A DNA stretch of 64,000 nt from Frigidibacter albus (GCF_009908165.1 NZ_JAAAUC010000001.1:488086-552085); one strand, 5' to 3'. Positions 1 through 9,423 are shown, numbered from the stretch's first letter. Program-made: numbers and translations. The notes: generated by a model not told the origin, from the sequence alone.

Positions 1-13
1 AGGGATAACGAAC

Positions 14-352
14 GTGAAACTCATCATCGCAGCCATCAAGCCGTTCAAGCTCGAGGAGGTGCGCGAAGCGCTCACCGCCATCGGCGTGCGCGGCATGATG
101 GTGACCGAGGTCAAGGGCTTCGGCTCGCAATCCGGTCACACCGAGATTTACCGCGGCGCCGAGTATGCCGTGAACTTCGTGCCGAAGGTCAAGCTGGAGA
201 TCGTGGTCAGCGATGCCCTGGCCGATCAGGTCGTCGACACGATCCAGAAGACCGCCAAGACCGACAAGATCGGCGACGGCAAGATCTTCGTGCTCGACGT
301 GGCACAGGCCGTGCGCGTCCGCACCGGCGAAATCAACGACGACGCGCTCTGA
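14..352 (+). CDS. glnK: Nitrogen regulatory protein P-II (GlnK/GlnB type)
   Basis: This is a 112-residue P-II signalling protein, the usual family length, starting at GTG. P-II trimers sense 2-oxoglutarate, ATP/ADP and glutamine state and bind target proteins through the T-loop. The uridylylation tyrosine is Tyr51 in the T-loop segment EIYRGAEY, and the C-terminal segment with GDGKIFV matches the family. It lies 27 bp upstream of amtB on the same strand, the classical glnK-amtB pair, so its likely partner is the ammonium channel, which GlnK blocks when nitrogen is plentiful. Only 13 bases precede the start, so its promoter (an NtrC/sigma-54 site would be expected) is outside the window. The pairing with amtB favours GlnK over GlnB. 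Confidence 0.96.
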   Translation: MKLIIAAIKPFKLEEVREALTAIGVRGMMVTEVKGFGSQSGHTEIYRGAEYAVNFVPKVKLEIVVSDALADQVVDTIQKTAKTDKIGDGKIFVLDVAQAVRVRTGEINDDAL

Positions 353-379
353 GAGCCAGGGAACAGGGGAAGTAACAAG

Positions 380-1750
380 ATGTCGAACTTCAAGAAACTC
401 TCGGGGCTCGCGGCGCTGATGGCGCTGTCGGCGGCCCTGCCTGCCTTCGCGCAGGACGCGGCCCCCGCCGCGGAAGCCGTGGCGGAGGCAGTGACCGAAG
501 CCGCCCCGATCATCGAAAAGGGCGACGTGGCCTGGATGATCACCTCGTCGGTGCTGGTGCTGTTCATGACGGTGCCGGGACTTGCGCTGTTCTACGGCGG
601 CCTGGTGCGCACCAAGAACATGCTGTCGGTGCTGATGCAGTCGGTGGTGGTTGCGGCGCTGATGATGGTGATCTGGGTCATCTACGGCTACTCGTTCGCC
701 TTCGGTGGCGGCACCTCGCCGTTCTGGGGCGGCACTGCGAAGATGTTCCTGTCGGGCGTGACGCTGGACAGCACGGCCGCCACCTTCTCGGACGGCATCG
801 TGCTGCCGGAATACATCTTCATCGCGTTCCAGATGACCTTTGCGGCCATCACCCCGGTGCTGATCATCGGCGCCTTCGCCGAGCGGATCAAGTTCTCGGC
901 GGTGCTGGTGTTCTCGGCGCTTTGGGCGACCTTCGTGTACTTCCCGGTCGCGCACATGGTCTGGGATGCGGCTGGCCTGATCTTCAACATGGGCGCCATC
1001 GACTTTGCCGGCGGCACCGTGGTTCACATCAACGCCGGTGTCGCGGCGCTGGTCGCGGCGATCGTCGTCGGCCCGCGTCTTGGCCTTGGCAAGGACATGA
1101 TGGCCCCGCATTCGATGACGCTGACCATGGTCGGCGCCGGGATGCTGTGGGTTGGCTGGTTCGGCTTCAACGCCGGCTCCAACCTGGAAGCGACTGCCGG
1201 CGCGACGCTGGCCGTGCTGAACACCTTCCTCGCCACGGCTGCCGCGATCCTGGCCTGGTGCCTGATCGAGGTCATGTCGCGCGGCAAGGCTTCCGGCCTT
1301 GGCGCGGCCTCGGGTCTGGTGGCTGGCCTCGTCGCCATCACCCCCGCCTGCGGCACCACCGGCCCGATGGGCGCGATGGTCCTCGGGTTCGTTGCCTCGG
1401 GCGCGTGCTACTTCTTCGTGGCGGTCGTGAAGAACAAGTTCGGCTATGACGACAGCCTCGACGTGTTCGGCATCCACGGCATCGGCGGCATCGTCGGCGC
1501 CATCGGCACCGGCATCCTGGCGGCGGAATCGCTGGGCGGCACCGGCTTCATCACCGAAGCCGGCACCATGGGCTCGCAGGTCATGGCGCAGATCAAGGGC
1601 GTGGCGATCACCATCGTCTGGAGCGGCGTCGGCTCGCTGATCCTGCTCTACATCACCAAGATGCTCACCGGCGGCCTGCGGGTCACCGCGGATGACGAGC
1701 GTCGGGGTCTGGACCAGACCTCGCATGGCGAAAGCGCCTATCACAGCTGA
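380..1750 (+). CDS. amtB: Ammonium transporter AmtB
   Basis: This is a 456-residue inner-membrane ammonium channel of the Amt/Mep/Rh family. A cleavable signal-like N-terminus ends near Ala-Phe-Ala-Gln (about residue 25), followed by about 11 membrane segments beginning around residue 50. The pore twin histidines are seen as VVHINAGVAALVA and FGIHGIGGIVGA. It forms an operon with glnK (27-bp gap), which supports GlnK-gated uptake of ammonium under nitrogen limitation. A strong stem-loop with a T run ends the unit about 75 bp downstream. Length and motifs are typical; nothing looks truncated. Confidence 0.97.
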   Translation: MSNFKKLSGLAALMALSAALPAFAQDAAPAAEAVAEAVTEAAPIIEKGDVAWMITSSVLVLFMTVPGLALFYGGLVRTKNMLSVLMQSVVVAALMMVIWVIYGYSFAFGGGTSPFWGGTAKMFLSGVTLDSTAATFSDGIVLPEYIFIAFQMTFAAITPVLIIGAFAERIKFSAVLVFSALWATFVYFPVAHMVWDAAGLIFNMGAIDFAGGTVVHINAGVAALVAAIVVGPRLGLGKDMMAPHSMTLTMVGAGMLWVGWFGFNAGSNLEATAGATLAVLNTFLATAAAILAWCLIEVMSRGKASGLGAASGLVAGLVAITPACGTTGPMGAMVLGFVASGACYFFVAVVKNKFGYDDSLDVFGIHGIGGIVGAIGTGILAAESLGGTGFITEAGTMGSQVMAQIKGVAITIVWSGVGSLILLYITKMLTGGLRVTADDERRGLDQTSHGESAYHS

Positions 1751-1826
1751 TCGCGCGGGCCCGGCCTTGTGCCGGGCCGGCCAGACACTCCCGCGCGGCA
1801 CCTCCTCCCGCTGCGCGCTTCCTGAA

Positions 1827-1852
1827 GGCGGGGCTTCGGCCCCGCCTTTTTT
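1827..1852 (+). terminator. Rho-independent terminator of glnK-amtB
   Basis: A perfect 8-bp GGCGGGGC/GCCCCGCC stem closed by a TTCG tetraloop is followed by six T residues. It lies about 75 bp after the amtB stop. The architecture is textbook for an intrinsic terminator reading on the plus strand. Confidence 0.9.
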
Positions 1853-1875
1853 CGTGTGTCGGGGGACATGTCAGA

Positions 1876-2022
1876 GGGCAGCGCCCGTCCGCCGGGTGGG
1901 CGAGCAACAGCGGTTCTAGGCACTTTATGGTGCGGCATACCCCCCAGAATTTCTAGGGGCTGGCGTTGCAAAGCGCCCGCCCGAGGGGGCGGACGGGCGC
2001 TGCCCGGCGGCGCCAAGGCGCC
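1876..2022 (+). repeat. Intergenic repeat copy 1 (inverted-arm element)
   Basis: This is copy 1 of a three-copy family in this window. An 18-bp arm (1876-1893, beginning GGGCAGCGCCCG) is repeated perfectly in inverted orientation at 1988-2005. Between the arms is a 19-bp sequence, GTTCTAGGCACTTTATGGT (1913-1931), that is identical in all copies. Just outside the right arm is the palindrome GGCGCCAAGGCGCC (2009-2022). It fills the space between convergent amtB and the aminotransferase gene, so 1751-2051 holds a terminator and this repeat but no gene. No transposase is present. I infer a REP/MITE-like dispersed element; its function is unknown. Confidence 0.8.
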
Positions 2023-2051
2023 GTGTTCCGGGCATAGAAGGTTTCGCTAAC

Positions 2052-3236
2052 TCAGATCCCGCAGTCCAGAATCGCCTGCGCCAGCACCGGCACCGTCCTG
2101 GCGTTCAGCCCGGCGATGTTCAGGCGGCTGTCGCTGACCATGTAGATGCCATGCTCGGCCCGCAGCCGTTCCACCTGTTCGGGCGTTGCCCCAAGGCGCG
2201 AGAACATGCCCCTGTGCTGCGCCAAGAACCCGAAGCGGTCGGAACCGGAGCGGTCCCGCAATTCCCGCGCCAGATCCTCGCGCAGGCGCAGCATCGTCTG
2301 GCGCACCTCTTCCAGTTCGCTCTCCCACTCCGCCCGCAGCGCCGGGTCGCCCAGGATCATCGTCACCAGCCGCGCGCCATGGTCGGGCGGGAAGCTGTAG
2401 TTCTGCCGGTTGAGGAAGGCGAGCGTGCCTTGCGTCAGGTCGCGCACGCCCGTATCCGGTGCCAGCGCCAGCAGTACCCCGGTGCGTTCGCGGTAGATGC
2501 CGAAGTTCTTGCTGCAGGAGGCGGCGATGAGCACTTCGGGCAGGGCCTCCGCGATCAGCCGCGTGCCGGCGGCATCCGCCTCCAGCCCGTCGCCAAAGCC
2601 CTGATAGGCAAGGTCGATCAGCGGGATTGCCCCGGTCCGCTCCAGCACCGCCGCAACCTCGGCCCATTCCGGCAGGGTCAGGTTGGCGCCGGTCGGGTTG
2701 TGGCAGCAGCCATGCAGCAGCACCACATCGCCGGGGGCGACACGGCCCAGATCCTCGATCATCGCGGCAAAGGCGACACCGCGGGTCTCGGCGTCGAAAT
2801 AGCGGTAGGTGGCCTGCTTCATCCCCAGATAGGAGATGATCGAGGGATGGTTCGGCCAGGTCGGGTCCGACAGCCAGACGGTGGCCTCCGGGTTCGCCAG
2901 CCGGATCAGCTCCAGCGCCTGCCGGATCGCGCCGGTGCCGCCGACGGTGGCCGCCGCAGCCAGCCGCGCGCCCGGGTAGTCCGGCCCCAGGATCAGACCG
3001 GCCATCGCCGCGCCAAAGGCGGGGTCCCCGGCCAGCGCCACATAGGTCTTGGTGGTTTCGGCCTGCCACAGCAGCTGTTCGGCCGATTTCACCGCGCGCA
3101 TCACCGGCGTCAGGCCGCTCGCATCCTTGTAGACGCCGACGCCCAGGTCGATCTTGCCGGCGCGGTCATCGGCCTTGAACTGGCCCATCAGCGCCAGGAT
3201 CTTGTCCGCTGCCTGCGGTTTGAGGTTCGCCAGCAT
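2052..3236 (-). CDS. Aspartate/aromatic amino acid aminotransferase (class I)
   Basis: This is a 394-residue PLP-dependent class-I aminotransferase of the AspC/TyrB family. The PLP lysine is in SCSKNFGIYRER, and the cofactor-binding NPTGANLT segment and a C-terminal SRLNIAG segment carrying the substrate-binding arginine are visible. It moves amino groups between aspartate or aromatic amino acids and 2-oxoglutarate. I chose the ATG at 3236 because AAGGAT lies just upstream and the protein then starts MLANLKPQAADKI as in the family; an in-frame start 21 codons earlier lies inside the upstream gene. It follows the sulfurtransferase gene by 4 bp, so the two are probably cotranscribed. Aspartate versus tyrosine preference cannot be decided here. 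Confidence 0.92.
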   Translation of the reverse strand: MLANLKPQAADKILALMGQFKADDRAGKIDLGVGVYKDASGLTPVMRAVKSAEQLLWQAETTKTYVALAGDPAFGAAMAGLILGPDYPGARLAAAATVGGTGAIRQALELIRLANPEATVWLSDPTWPNHPSIISYLGMKQATYRYFDAETRGVAFAAMIEDLGRVAPGDVVLLHGCCHNPTGANLTLPEWAEVAAVLERTGAIPLIDLAYQGFGDGLEADAAGTRLIAEALPEVLIAASCSKNFGIYRERTGVLLALAPDTGVRDLTQGTLAFLNRQNYSFPPDHGARLVTMILGDPALRAEWESELEEVRQTMLRLREDLARELRDRSGSDRFGFLAQHRGMFSRLGATPEQVERLRAEHGIYMVSDSRLNIAGLNARTVPVLAQAILDCGI

Positions 3237-3240
3237 CCGC

Positions 3241-4086
3241 TTATCCTTTCGCCACCCGAAGGTCGCCATACATGCCCCATTCGGCCCAGGAGCCGTCATA
3301 AAGCGCGTGGTCGCGGTGCCCGATCCGTTCCAGCGCCAGGTTGAGGATCGCGGCGGAGATGCCCGATCCGCAAGAGGTGACCGCCGGTTTCTGCAGATCG
3401 ACGCCCGCCGCCACGAACTCCGCCTTCAGCGCCTCGGGCGCCTTCATCGTGCCATCGGCATTCAGAAGCCGTCCGAAGGGCAGGTTCTTCGAATTGGGGA
3501 TATGCCCCTGCCGCAGCCCGGCCCGCGGTTCCGGCTCCTCGCCGCGGAAGCGGCCTTCGCTGCGGGCGTCGATGATTTCCCAATCGCCCAGCTTCGAGGA
3601 AGCGGCGACTTGCGTCACATCCTTCACCAGCTGCGCCTGCCGCTGCACGGTCATGTGCCGGTCGCGCACGAAGGGCGGCAGATCCTCGATCATCCGGCCC
3701 TCGGCCCGCCATTTCGGCAGCCCGCCATCCAGCACCGCGACATCCATCTTGCCCATCAGCCGGAAGGTCCACCACACGCGCGGCGCCGAGAAGATGCCGG
3801 CGCCGTCATAGATCACCACCTGATGCCCGTCGCCGATGCCCATCGCGCGCATCCGGCTCATGAACTTCTCCACCGGGGGGAACATGTGCGGCAGCTCCGA
3901 GCGCTGGTCTGCGATCTCGTCGATGTCGAAGAAGCGCGCGCCGGGGATATGGCCTTCGTCGAACTCGGCCTTCGCATCGCGGGCCATTGCCGGCAGATAC
4001 CACGAGGCATCGAGGATGCGCAGATCGGGATCGCGCAGATGCGCGTCGAGCCAGTCGGTGGATACCAGAGTCTTCGGATCGTCCAT
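3241..4086 (-). CDS. sseA: 3-mercaptopyruvate/thiosulfate sulfurtransferase
   Basis: This is a 281-residue two-domain rhodanese. The N-terminal inactive domain carries ISDHLTG-like family sequence around VSTDWLDAHL, and the C-terminal catalytic domain carries the active-site loop CGSGIS (cysteine near residue 240). The CGSG(V/I)(T/S) loop is that of mercaptopyruvate sulfurtransferases rather than the CRKG of thiosulfate enzymes. The enzyme transfers sulfur from 3-mercaptopyruvate to cyanide or thiols. It lies 4 bp upstream of the aminotransferase gene; since aspartate aminotransferases can form mercaptopyruvate from cysteine, the pair could work in sequence on cysteine sulfur (inference). Confidence 0.93.
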   Translation of the reverse strand: MDDPKTLVSTDWLDAHLRDPDLRILDASWYLPAMARDAKAEFDEGHIPGARFFDIDEIADQRSELPHMFPPVEKFMSRMRAMGIGDGHQVVIYDGAGIFSAPRVWWTFRLMGKMDVAVLDGGLPKWRAEGRMIEDLPPFVRDRHMTVQRQAQLVKDVTQVAASSKLGDWEIIDARSEGRFRGEEPEPRAGLRQGHIPNSKNLPFGRLLNADGTMKAPEALKAEFVAAGVDLQKPAVTSCGSGISAAILNLALERIGHRDHALYDGSWAEWGMYGDLRVAKG

Positions 4087-4168
4087 GGCTTGCCCTTCCC
4101 GTCAGGTGGTCTGAAATCCGTTCCCGTCTATCGCGGCAGGCCTTGCCGGGCAAGCGGGGAGGGGGCTG

Positions 4169-4798
4169 TCAGCGCCCGGTGCGGGTGGCGATCATGCTTG
4201 GCCGATGTGCCATCTGCTGCCACCAGAGTGCCAGCACCGGCCTTGCGGCCAGCAGCGCCGCTCCCTCGGGCGCAGAGGCAAAGGCCGCGATCATCGGCGC
4301 CAGATGCAGATCGGCCAGCGACAGCGGCCCGCCCGCCAGTTGCAGCGCCTCGGCGGCAATGGCCTCCAGCGCATCCAGCACCGGCCCGGCAGTGGCAAGG
4401 CCCGCCGCAACTTCGGCCGGGTCGGGCGCGAGGCCCTCAAACGGCCGGAACACCAGATGCGCATAGACTTGCCGCACCAGCGGCCAGTAGCCATGGGCAT
4501 CGGCAATGCCGATCACCTGCGCCATCCGCGCCGCGGCGCGCGGATCCGCCGGCACCAGCGCCGGGCCCGGAAAGGCGGCATCGACATAGCGCAGGATTGC
4601 GGCGGTCTCGTAGAGCGTGAAGCCGTCATGCTGCAGCACCGGCACCCGGCCGAACGGGTTCAGAGCGAGCAGAGCGGCAGGGGGAGGATCGGCGAAGGGA
4701 TCAGCCTCGGCCAGGTCATGCGCCACGCCCTTTTCGATCAGCGCCAGCCGGGCGATCCTTGTGTAGATGCTGTAGCGATATCCGGTCAGCCGGATCAC
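4169..4798 (-). CDS. Glutathione S-transferase family protein
   Basis: This is a 209-residue protein with a GST fold. The N-terminal thioredoxin-like domain contains [14 protein letters not shown] and the glutathione-binding [11 protein letters not shown] segment; the C-terminal half is the all-helical domain. It starts with GTG inside the smpB stop (GTGA overlap), so translation is coupled to smpB. The catalytic residue is probably in the [11 protein letters not shown] segment near residue 10. The substrate cannot be inferred. Length is normal for the family. Confidence 0.88.
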   Translation of the reverse strand: MIRLTGYRYSIYTRIARLALIEKGVAHDLAEADPFADPPPAALLALNPFGRVPVLQHDGFTLYETAAILRYVDAAFPGPALVPADPRAAARMAQVIGIADAHGYWPLVRQVYAHLVFRPFEGLAPDPAEVAAGLATAGPVLDALEAIAAEALQLAGGPLSLADLHLAPMIAAFASAPEGAALLAARPVLALWWQQMAHRPSMIATRTGR

Positions 4799-5271
4799 TG
4801 ATGCCCCTGCTTCATGATCCGGGATTTCTGCCGGTCCCAGTCGCGCTTGGCCTCGGTGGCGCGCTTGTCGGCCAGCTTCTTGCCCTTGGCGACGCCGATC
4901 TTCAGCTTGGCCATGCCCTTGTCATTGAAATACATGACCAGCGGCACAAGGGTCATCCCCTCGCGCCCGACGGCCTGCCACAGCCGCGACAGCTCCTTGC
5001 GGCTGACCAGCAGCTTGCGCCGCCGCCGCTCCTCATGCCCGAAGACGCCGGCCTGCGAATAGGGCGCGATATAGCTGTTGATCAGCCACAGCTCGCCGCC
5101 CTCGACGCTGGCATAGCTCTCGGCGATGTTCGACTGGCCCTTGCGCAGCGATTTCACCTCGGAGCCAAGCAGCATGATCCCGGCCTCGAGATCGCTCTCG
5201 ATGGCATAATCGAACCGCGCGCGGCGGTTCTCGGCGATGACTTTGGAATTGGGATCGTGCTGTACGGCCAT
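4795..5271 (-). CDS. smpB: SsrA-binding protein SmpB
   Basis: This is a 158-residue SmpB, the partner of tmRNA in rescue of stalled ribosomes. Family landmarks are the N-terminal NRRARFDY and [19 protein letters not shown] segments, the [11 protein letters not shown] strand, and the basic C-terminal tail ending in [17 protein letters not shown] that enters the mRNA channel. The tmRNA gene itself is not in the window. The stop overlaps the GTG of the downstream GST gene. The dapA gene lies about 150 bp upstream on the same strand, the usual alphaproteobacterial order dapA-smpB. Confidence 0.96.
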   Translation of the reverse strand: MAVQHDPNSKVIAENRRARFDYAIESDLEAGIMLLGSEVKSLRKGQSNIAESYASVEGGELWLINSYIAPYSQAGVFGHEERRRRKLLVSRKELSRLWQAVGREGMTLVPLVMYFNDKGMAKLKIGVAKGKKLADKRATEAKRDWDRQKSRIMKQGHQ

Positions 5272-5357
5272 GATCGGCCCGAGATAGGGGCTGGCAGCTT
5301 CCCTGTCCAGTGCCCCTTCCGGCTTCTTGCTGGCCCAAATATCCGCAGAGGGGTGCC

Positions 5358-5410
5358 GGGGAGGGGCGCGCCCCTCCCCGGCCGGGGGGTGCGGGGGGCT
5401 GGCCCCCCGC
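5358..5410 (-). terminator. Two adjacent GC palindromes downstream of dapA
   Basis: The 150 bp between dapA and smpB contain a perfect 22-bp palindrome at 5358-5379 (GGGGAGGGGCG and its complement). A second perfect hairpin follows at 5391-5410, with a 9-bp GCGGGGGGC stem and a TG loop. They would form strong hairpins in the dapA transcript. Neither has a clear T run on the minus strand, so they may be a transcript-stabilising REP-like element or a Rho-type end rather than an intrinsic terminator. Confidence 0.5.
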
Positions 5411-5421
5411 CCTTCGGTTCG

Positions 5422-6294
5422 TCAGATCAGCCCCGCATGGCGCATCGCAGCATCGATCCGCGCCCGCGTCGCGTCCAGCAATCCGGTCAGCGGCAGCCGA
5501 ACCTCCTCGCTGCACAGGCCCAGCTTCGACAGCGCGTATTTCGCGCCCACCAGCCCTGGCTCGAGGAAGATCGCCTCATGCAGCGGCATCAGGCGGTCCT
5601 GATACTCCAGCGCGAGCGCATAGTCCCCGGCCAGCGTCGCCGCCTGGAACTCGGCACAAAGCCGCGGCGCCACGTTGGCGGTGACGGAGATGCAGCCGAC
5701 CCCGCCATGGGCGTTGAAGCCAAGCGCCGTCGCGTCCTCGCCCGACAGCTGGATGAACTCCGGCCCGCAGGTGATGCGCTGCTGGCTCACCCGCTCCAGC
5801 TTGCCGGTCGCGTCCTTGACGCCAACGATGCGCGGCAGCCTGGCCAGCTCTCCCATCGTTTCGGGCGACATGTCCACCACCGACCGGCCGGGGATGTTGT
5901 AGATGATGATCGGCAGCGCGCTGGCATCGTGCATCGCGGTGAAATGCGCGATCAGCCCGCGCTGCGTGGGCTTGTTGTAATAGGGCGTCACCACCAGCGC
6001 GGCATCGGCGCCCACCGCCTCGGCGTGCCGGATCAGGCCGATGCCCTCGGCCGTGGCATTGGACCCGGCCCCGGCGATCACCGGAATGCGGCCGGCTGCG
6101 GCCTCCACCACCGCCTCGATCACCGCGCCATGTTCCTCATGGGTCAGGGTAGGCGACTCGCCGGTCGTGCCCACCGGCACAAGGCCGCTGGAGCCTTCGG
6201 CGATATGCCATTCGACCAGCTTCTTCAGCGTGTCATAGTCCACTGCGCCGTTCTTCAACGGCGTGACCAGGGCAGGGATGGACCCTTTGAACAT
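5422..6294 (-). CDS. dapA: 4-hydroxy-tetrahydrodipicolinate synthase
   Basis: This 290-residue TIM-barrel enzyme condenses pyruvate with aspartate semialdehyde, the first step of the lysine/meso-diaminopimelate branch. The pyruvate-binding [11 protein letters not shown] loop, the YNIPGRS catalytic tyrosine region and the Schiff-base lysine in [13 protein letters not shown] are all present. I chose the ATG at 6294 ([12 protein letters not shown]), the family-typical start; an open frame continues upstream antisense to the next gene but has no family similarity. It is divergent from the slt gene with about 160 bp between them, and is followed by smpB. Confidence 0.96.
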   Translation of the reverse strand: MFKGSIPALVTPLKNGAVDYDTLKKLVEWHIAEGSSGLVPVGTTGESPTLTHEEHGAVIEAVVEAAAGRIPVIAGAGSNATAEGIGLIRHAEAVGADAALVVTPYYNKPTQRGLIAHFTAMHDASALPIIIYNIPGRSVVDMSPETMGELARLPRIVGVKDATGKLERVSQQRITCGPEFIQLSGEDATALGFNAHGGVGCISVTANVAPRLCAEFQAATLAGDYALALEYQDRLMPLHEAIFLEPGLVGAKYALSKLGLCSEEVRLPLTGLLDATRARIDAAMRHAGLI

Positions 6295-6453
6295 GACACG
6301 CTCCATATGGTTGGGCCGGGGCACTTGCTGACTCGGCCGGGTGATCGCGGCGGAACCTAGCGATCTGCCGCGCACTTGCCAAGTTTGTGTGTTGTGGCTG
6401 GCGGCGCTGCCGGTAGGATTGTGCCAAACCAAGAAGCAGCAGCCGAAGTCCAG

Positions 6454-8544
6454 ATGATCCGCACCGCCCTGACCCGCAGCCATGTCCTTGCCGCGACCCT
6501 GTCGCTTGGCCTTGCCGTGCCCGGAGTTCAGGGGGCGGCGCAGGCGCAGGACGCCGCGCCGCCAGCCGCCCCGCGAGAAGGCAGTCAAGCCCCCGCCCGC
6601 GCGGCCTCGCCCCCGCCCGCGGCGCCCCCATCCCCGGCGCTGGTGCTGGAAGTCACGCGTTCTGCCGAGGATCCCGCCGCGCTCGGGCAGGCGCTGATCT
6701 CCGCGGCGCGGGGCGATTGGCCGGTGGCGATGGGGCAGGCGCGGCTGGCGGGGCCGATCTCGTCGGACATCGTCGAATGGCAGCGGCTGCGCGCGGTCAG
6801 CGGCAATGCCACCTTCGCGGAGTTTGTCGCATTTCTGGAGCGCCGCCCCGACTGGCCCGGCCTGCCGCTGCTGCGCAAGCGCGCCGAGGCGGTGATTCTG
6901 GAGGGCGAGTCGGCCGAGGGTGTCCTTGCCTTTTTCGCGGCCGGCGCGCCGCAGACCGGCACCGGCAGCCTCGCGCTGATGGCGGCGCTGACCGGGGCGG
7001 GCCGCGCATCTGAGGCCGAGGCAGAGGCGGTGCGGGCCTGGCGCGATCTGGCGCTCACCGAAGACGAGCAGGCGGCGCTGCTGGCCCGTGCCGGGCCTGC
7101 GCTGGCCGAGCATCATGGCGGGCGGCTGGCGGTGGCGCTGGACGCGGGCCGCCTCGCCGAAGCGCGGCGGATGCTGCCGCTGGTCACCCCCGGCACCCGC
7201 GCCGTGGCAGAGGCGCGCATTGCGCTGCAGGCCCGGACCCCGGGCGTGGATACCCTGATCGCGGCGGTGCCAGAGCATATGGCCGCCTCGCCGGGGTTGG
7301 CGAAGGACCGCTTCCGCTGGCGCATCTCGCGCGATCTTTATGACGAGGCGTCGGACCTGCTGCTGGAACGCTCGACCAGCGCCGAGGCGCTTGGCGCGCC
7401 GCAAGGCTGGGCCAGCTGGCGCGCGACGCTGGCGCGGCGCGAGATGCGGGTGGGCGATCCGGCCCGGGCCTACCGCATCGCCTCCACCCACCATCTGACG
7501 AGCGGCAGCAGCTACGCCGATCTGGAATGGCTTGCAGGCTACATCGCGCTGCGCAAGCTGGATGACCCGGGCACCGCCCTGACCCATTTCGCCCGCTTCC
7601 GCGATGCGGTGGCGAGCCCGATCAGCCTTGGCCGCGCCGGATACTGGCAGGGCCGCGCCTATGACGAACTCGGCCGCGACGAAGAGGCCCGCGCCGCCTA
7701 TGCCTTCGCCGCTGAATACCAGACCGGCTTCTACGGGCTGATGGCCGCCGAACGGCTGGGCCTGCCGCTGGACCCGGCCCTTGCGGGGCGCGAGGAGTAT
7801 CCGCCGCTGGACGGCGCCGCCTTCGCCGCCACCTCTGTCTTCGAGGCGGCCGAGCTGCTCTATGCCGCGGGCGAGGGCGATCTGGGCGAGCGGTTCTTGC
7901 TGCATCTGGCGGAAAGCCTCGCCCCCGAGGACTTGCAACGGCTGGCGGGTCACGCCCTGCGCCAGCAGCGGCCGCACCTGGCGCTGATGGTCGCCAAGGC
8001 CGCCGCCGCACAGGGGCTGGTGCTGCCCGCCGCCTACTTCCCGCTGAACGGGCTGGAACAGATGGACCTGCCGGTGGCGCCGGAACTGGCGCTGTCGATT
8101 GCCCGGCGGGAAAGCGAGTTCGACATCGACGTGATCAGCCATGCCGGGGCGCTTGGCCTGATGCAGGTGATGCCGGGCACGGCGAAGATGATGGCGACCG
8201 CCACCGGCCAGCCCTATGCGGCCGGGCGGCTGACCTCGGACTGGCGCTACAACGCCTCGCTGGGGGCGGCTTACCTCGCGCAACTGACCGAGGAGTTCGG
8301 CCCTGCCACGGCGCTGGTCGCCGCCGGCTACAATGCCGGGCCGGGCCGCCCGCGGCAGTGGGTCCGTGATCTGGGCGACCCGCGCACGGGCGCGGTCGAT
8401 GTCATCGACTGGATCGAGGCGATCCCGTTCACCGAGACGCAGAACTACGTGATGCGGGTGGCCGAGAGCCTGCCGATCTACCGCGCGCGGCTGACGGGCG
8501 AGGCGGGGCCGATCCAGATCACCAAGGACCTGACGGGGCAGTAG
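6454..8544 (+). CDS. slt: Soluble lytic murein transglycosylase (Slt70-like)
   Basis: This is a 696-residue periplasmic peptidoglycan-cleaving enzyme. A signal peptide covers about residues 1-33 ([12 protein letters not shown] to QGAAQAQD), followed by a Pro/Ala-rich linker, a long helical superhelix region and a C-terminal SLT domain near residues 545-680. The catalytic glutamate is in [18 protein letters not shown] and GYNAGPGR are the other conserved motifs. I chose the ATG at 6454 because it gives a clean signal peptide; an upstream TTG would bury it. It cleaves glycan strands to 1,6-anhydroMurNAc ends during wall turnover. It is divergent from dapA. Confidence 0.93.
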   Translation: MIRTALTRSHVLAATLSLGLAVPGVQGAAQAQDAAPPAAPREGSQAPARAASPPPAAPPSPALVLEVTRSAEDPAALGQALISAARGDWPVAMGQARLAGPISSDIVEWQRLRAVSGNATFAEFVAFLERRPDWPGLPLLRKRAEAVILEGESAEGVLAFFAAGAPQTGTGSLALMAALTGAGRASEAEAEAVRAWRDLALTEDEQAALLARAGPALAEHHGGRLAVALDAGRLAEARRMLPLVTPGTRAVAEARIALQARTPGVDTLIAAVPEHMAASPGLAKDRFRWRISRDLYDEASDLLLERSTSAEALGAPQGWASWRATLARREMRVGDPARAYRIASTHHLTSGSSYADLEWLAGYIALRKLDDPGTALTHFARFRDAVASPISLGRAGYWQGRAYDELGRDEEARAAYAFAAEYQTGFYGLMAAERLGLPLDPALAGREEYPPLDGAAFAATSVFEAAELLYAAGEGDLGERFLLHLAESLAPEDLQRLAGHALRQQRPHLALMVAKAAAAQGLVLPAAYFPLNGLEQMDLPVAPELALSIARRESEFDIDVISHAGALGLMQVMPGTAKMMATATGQPYAAGRLTSDWRYNASLGAAYLAQLTEEFGPATALVAAGYNAGPGRPRQWVRDLGDPRTGAVDVIDWIEAIPFTETQNYVMRVAESLPIYRARLTGEAGPIQITKDLTGQ

Positions 8545-8547
8545 CGG

Positions 8548-9423
8548 TCAGACTGCCGCGCCCTTCTTGCGGGCGCGCCACAGGGTGAACAGGCCCGCCC
8601 CCACCACGATGACCGCGCCGATGGCGACGTTCGCCCGCAGCGTCTCGCCGAACAGCGTCAGCCCCAGCAGGGTCACGAACACCAGCTGCAGATAGGCGAA
8701 GGGCTGGATCGCGCTGGCCTCGGCCACCTCATAGGCGCGGATCAGCAGCCAATGCCCGGCTGATCCCATGATGCACAGGCAGGCCATCCAGACCCAGTCG
8801 GCCATCGTCATCGGCTCCCAGAACCAAACGCCGACCAGCGTCATCACCACGGCGCCGGACACCCCCGTCCAGAAGAAGCTGACCGAGGCGGCATCGTTGC
8901 GCGAGACATAGCGGGTCAGAAGGCCGTAGAGCGCGAACATGAACGCCGCCAGCAACGGGATCAGCGCGAGCGGCGAGAACACCGCCACCCCGGGCTGCAG
9001 GATCACCAGCATCCCGGCAAAGCCGATGCCGATCGCCGTCCAGCGCCGCCAGCCGACCTTTTCCCCCAGCACCGGGCCCGACAGCGCCGCCACCAGCAGC
9101 GGGTAGCAGGTGAAGACGGCGTGACTTTCCACCAGACCCAGGGTGATGAAGGCCTGCACCATGATGCAGACCTCGGCCGCCAGCAGAAGCCCGCGGAAGA
9201 CCTGCACGCGGGGATGGGCGGTGCGGACCGCGGCGCGCAGGCCGCCCGGCGCCCGGGCTGCCACCGCCATCACGAAGGCGGCGAAGAACCAGTAGCGGAT
9301 CATCACCACCATGTAGATGTTGTATTCGGCGGCAAGGTGACGCGAGATCCCGTCCTGCACCGAAAACACGAAGGCGGCGCCGATCATCAGCCAGATGCCA
9401 AGGCGGGTGTTCTGATCGGTCAT
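8548..9423 (-). CDS. EamA/DMT family transporter
   Basis: This is a 291-residue inner-membrane protein with about ten hydrophobic segments in two EamA repeats, typical of the drug/metabolite transporter superfamily. The family pattern of a first helix with GAAFVFSVQDGISR and a second repeat starting near LIPLLAAFMFALYGLLTR is visible. The substrate is unknown. Its ATG overlaps the stop of the upstream mnmD gene (ATGA), so the two are cotranscribed, although no functional link is evident. It is convergent with slt, with only 3 bp between stops. Confidence 0.9.
   Translation of the reverse strand: MTDQNTRLGIWLMIGAAFVFSVQDGISRHLAAEYNIYMVVMIRYWFFAAFVMAVAARAPGGLRAAVRTAHPRVQVFRGLLLAAEVCIMVQAFITLGLVESHAVFTCYPLLVAALSGPVLGEKVGWRRWTAIGIGFAGMLVILQPGVAVFSPLALIPLLAAFMFALYGLLTRYVSRNDAASVSFFWTGVSGAVVMTLVGVWFWEPMTMADWVWMACLCIMGSAGHWLLIRAYEVAEASAIQPFAYLQLVFVTLLGLTLFGETLRANVAIGAVIVVGAGLFTLWRARKKGAAV

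Noticed and set aside
1763..1784. GGCCCGGC-type inverted repeat directly after amtB as the terminator
   Set aside because: It lacks a T run; the hairpin at 1827-1852 is a far better terminator.
6295..8283. Long minus-strand open frame continuous with dapA across the slt gene
   Set aside because: It has no family similarity outside dapA and is the mirror of slt codons; very high GC3 leaves the antisense frame free of stops.
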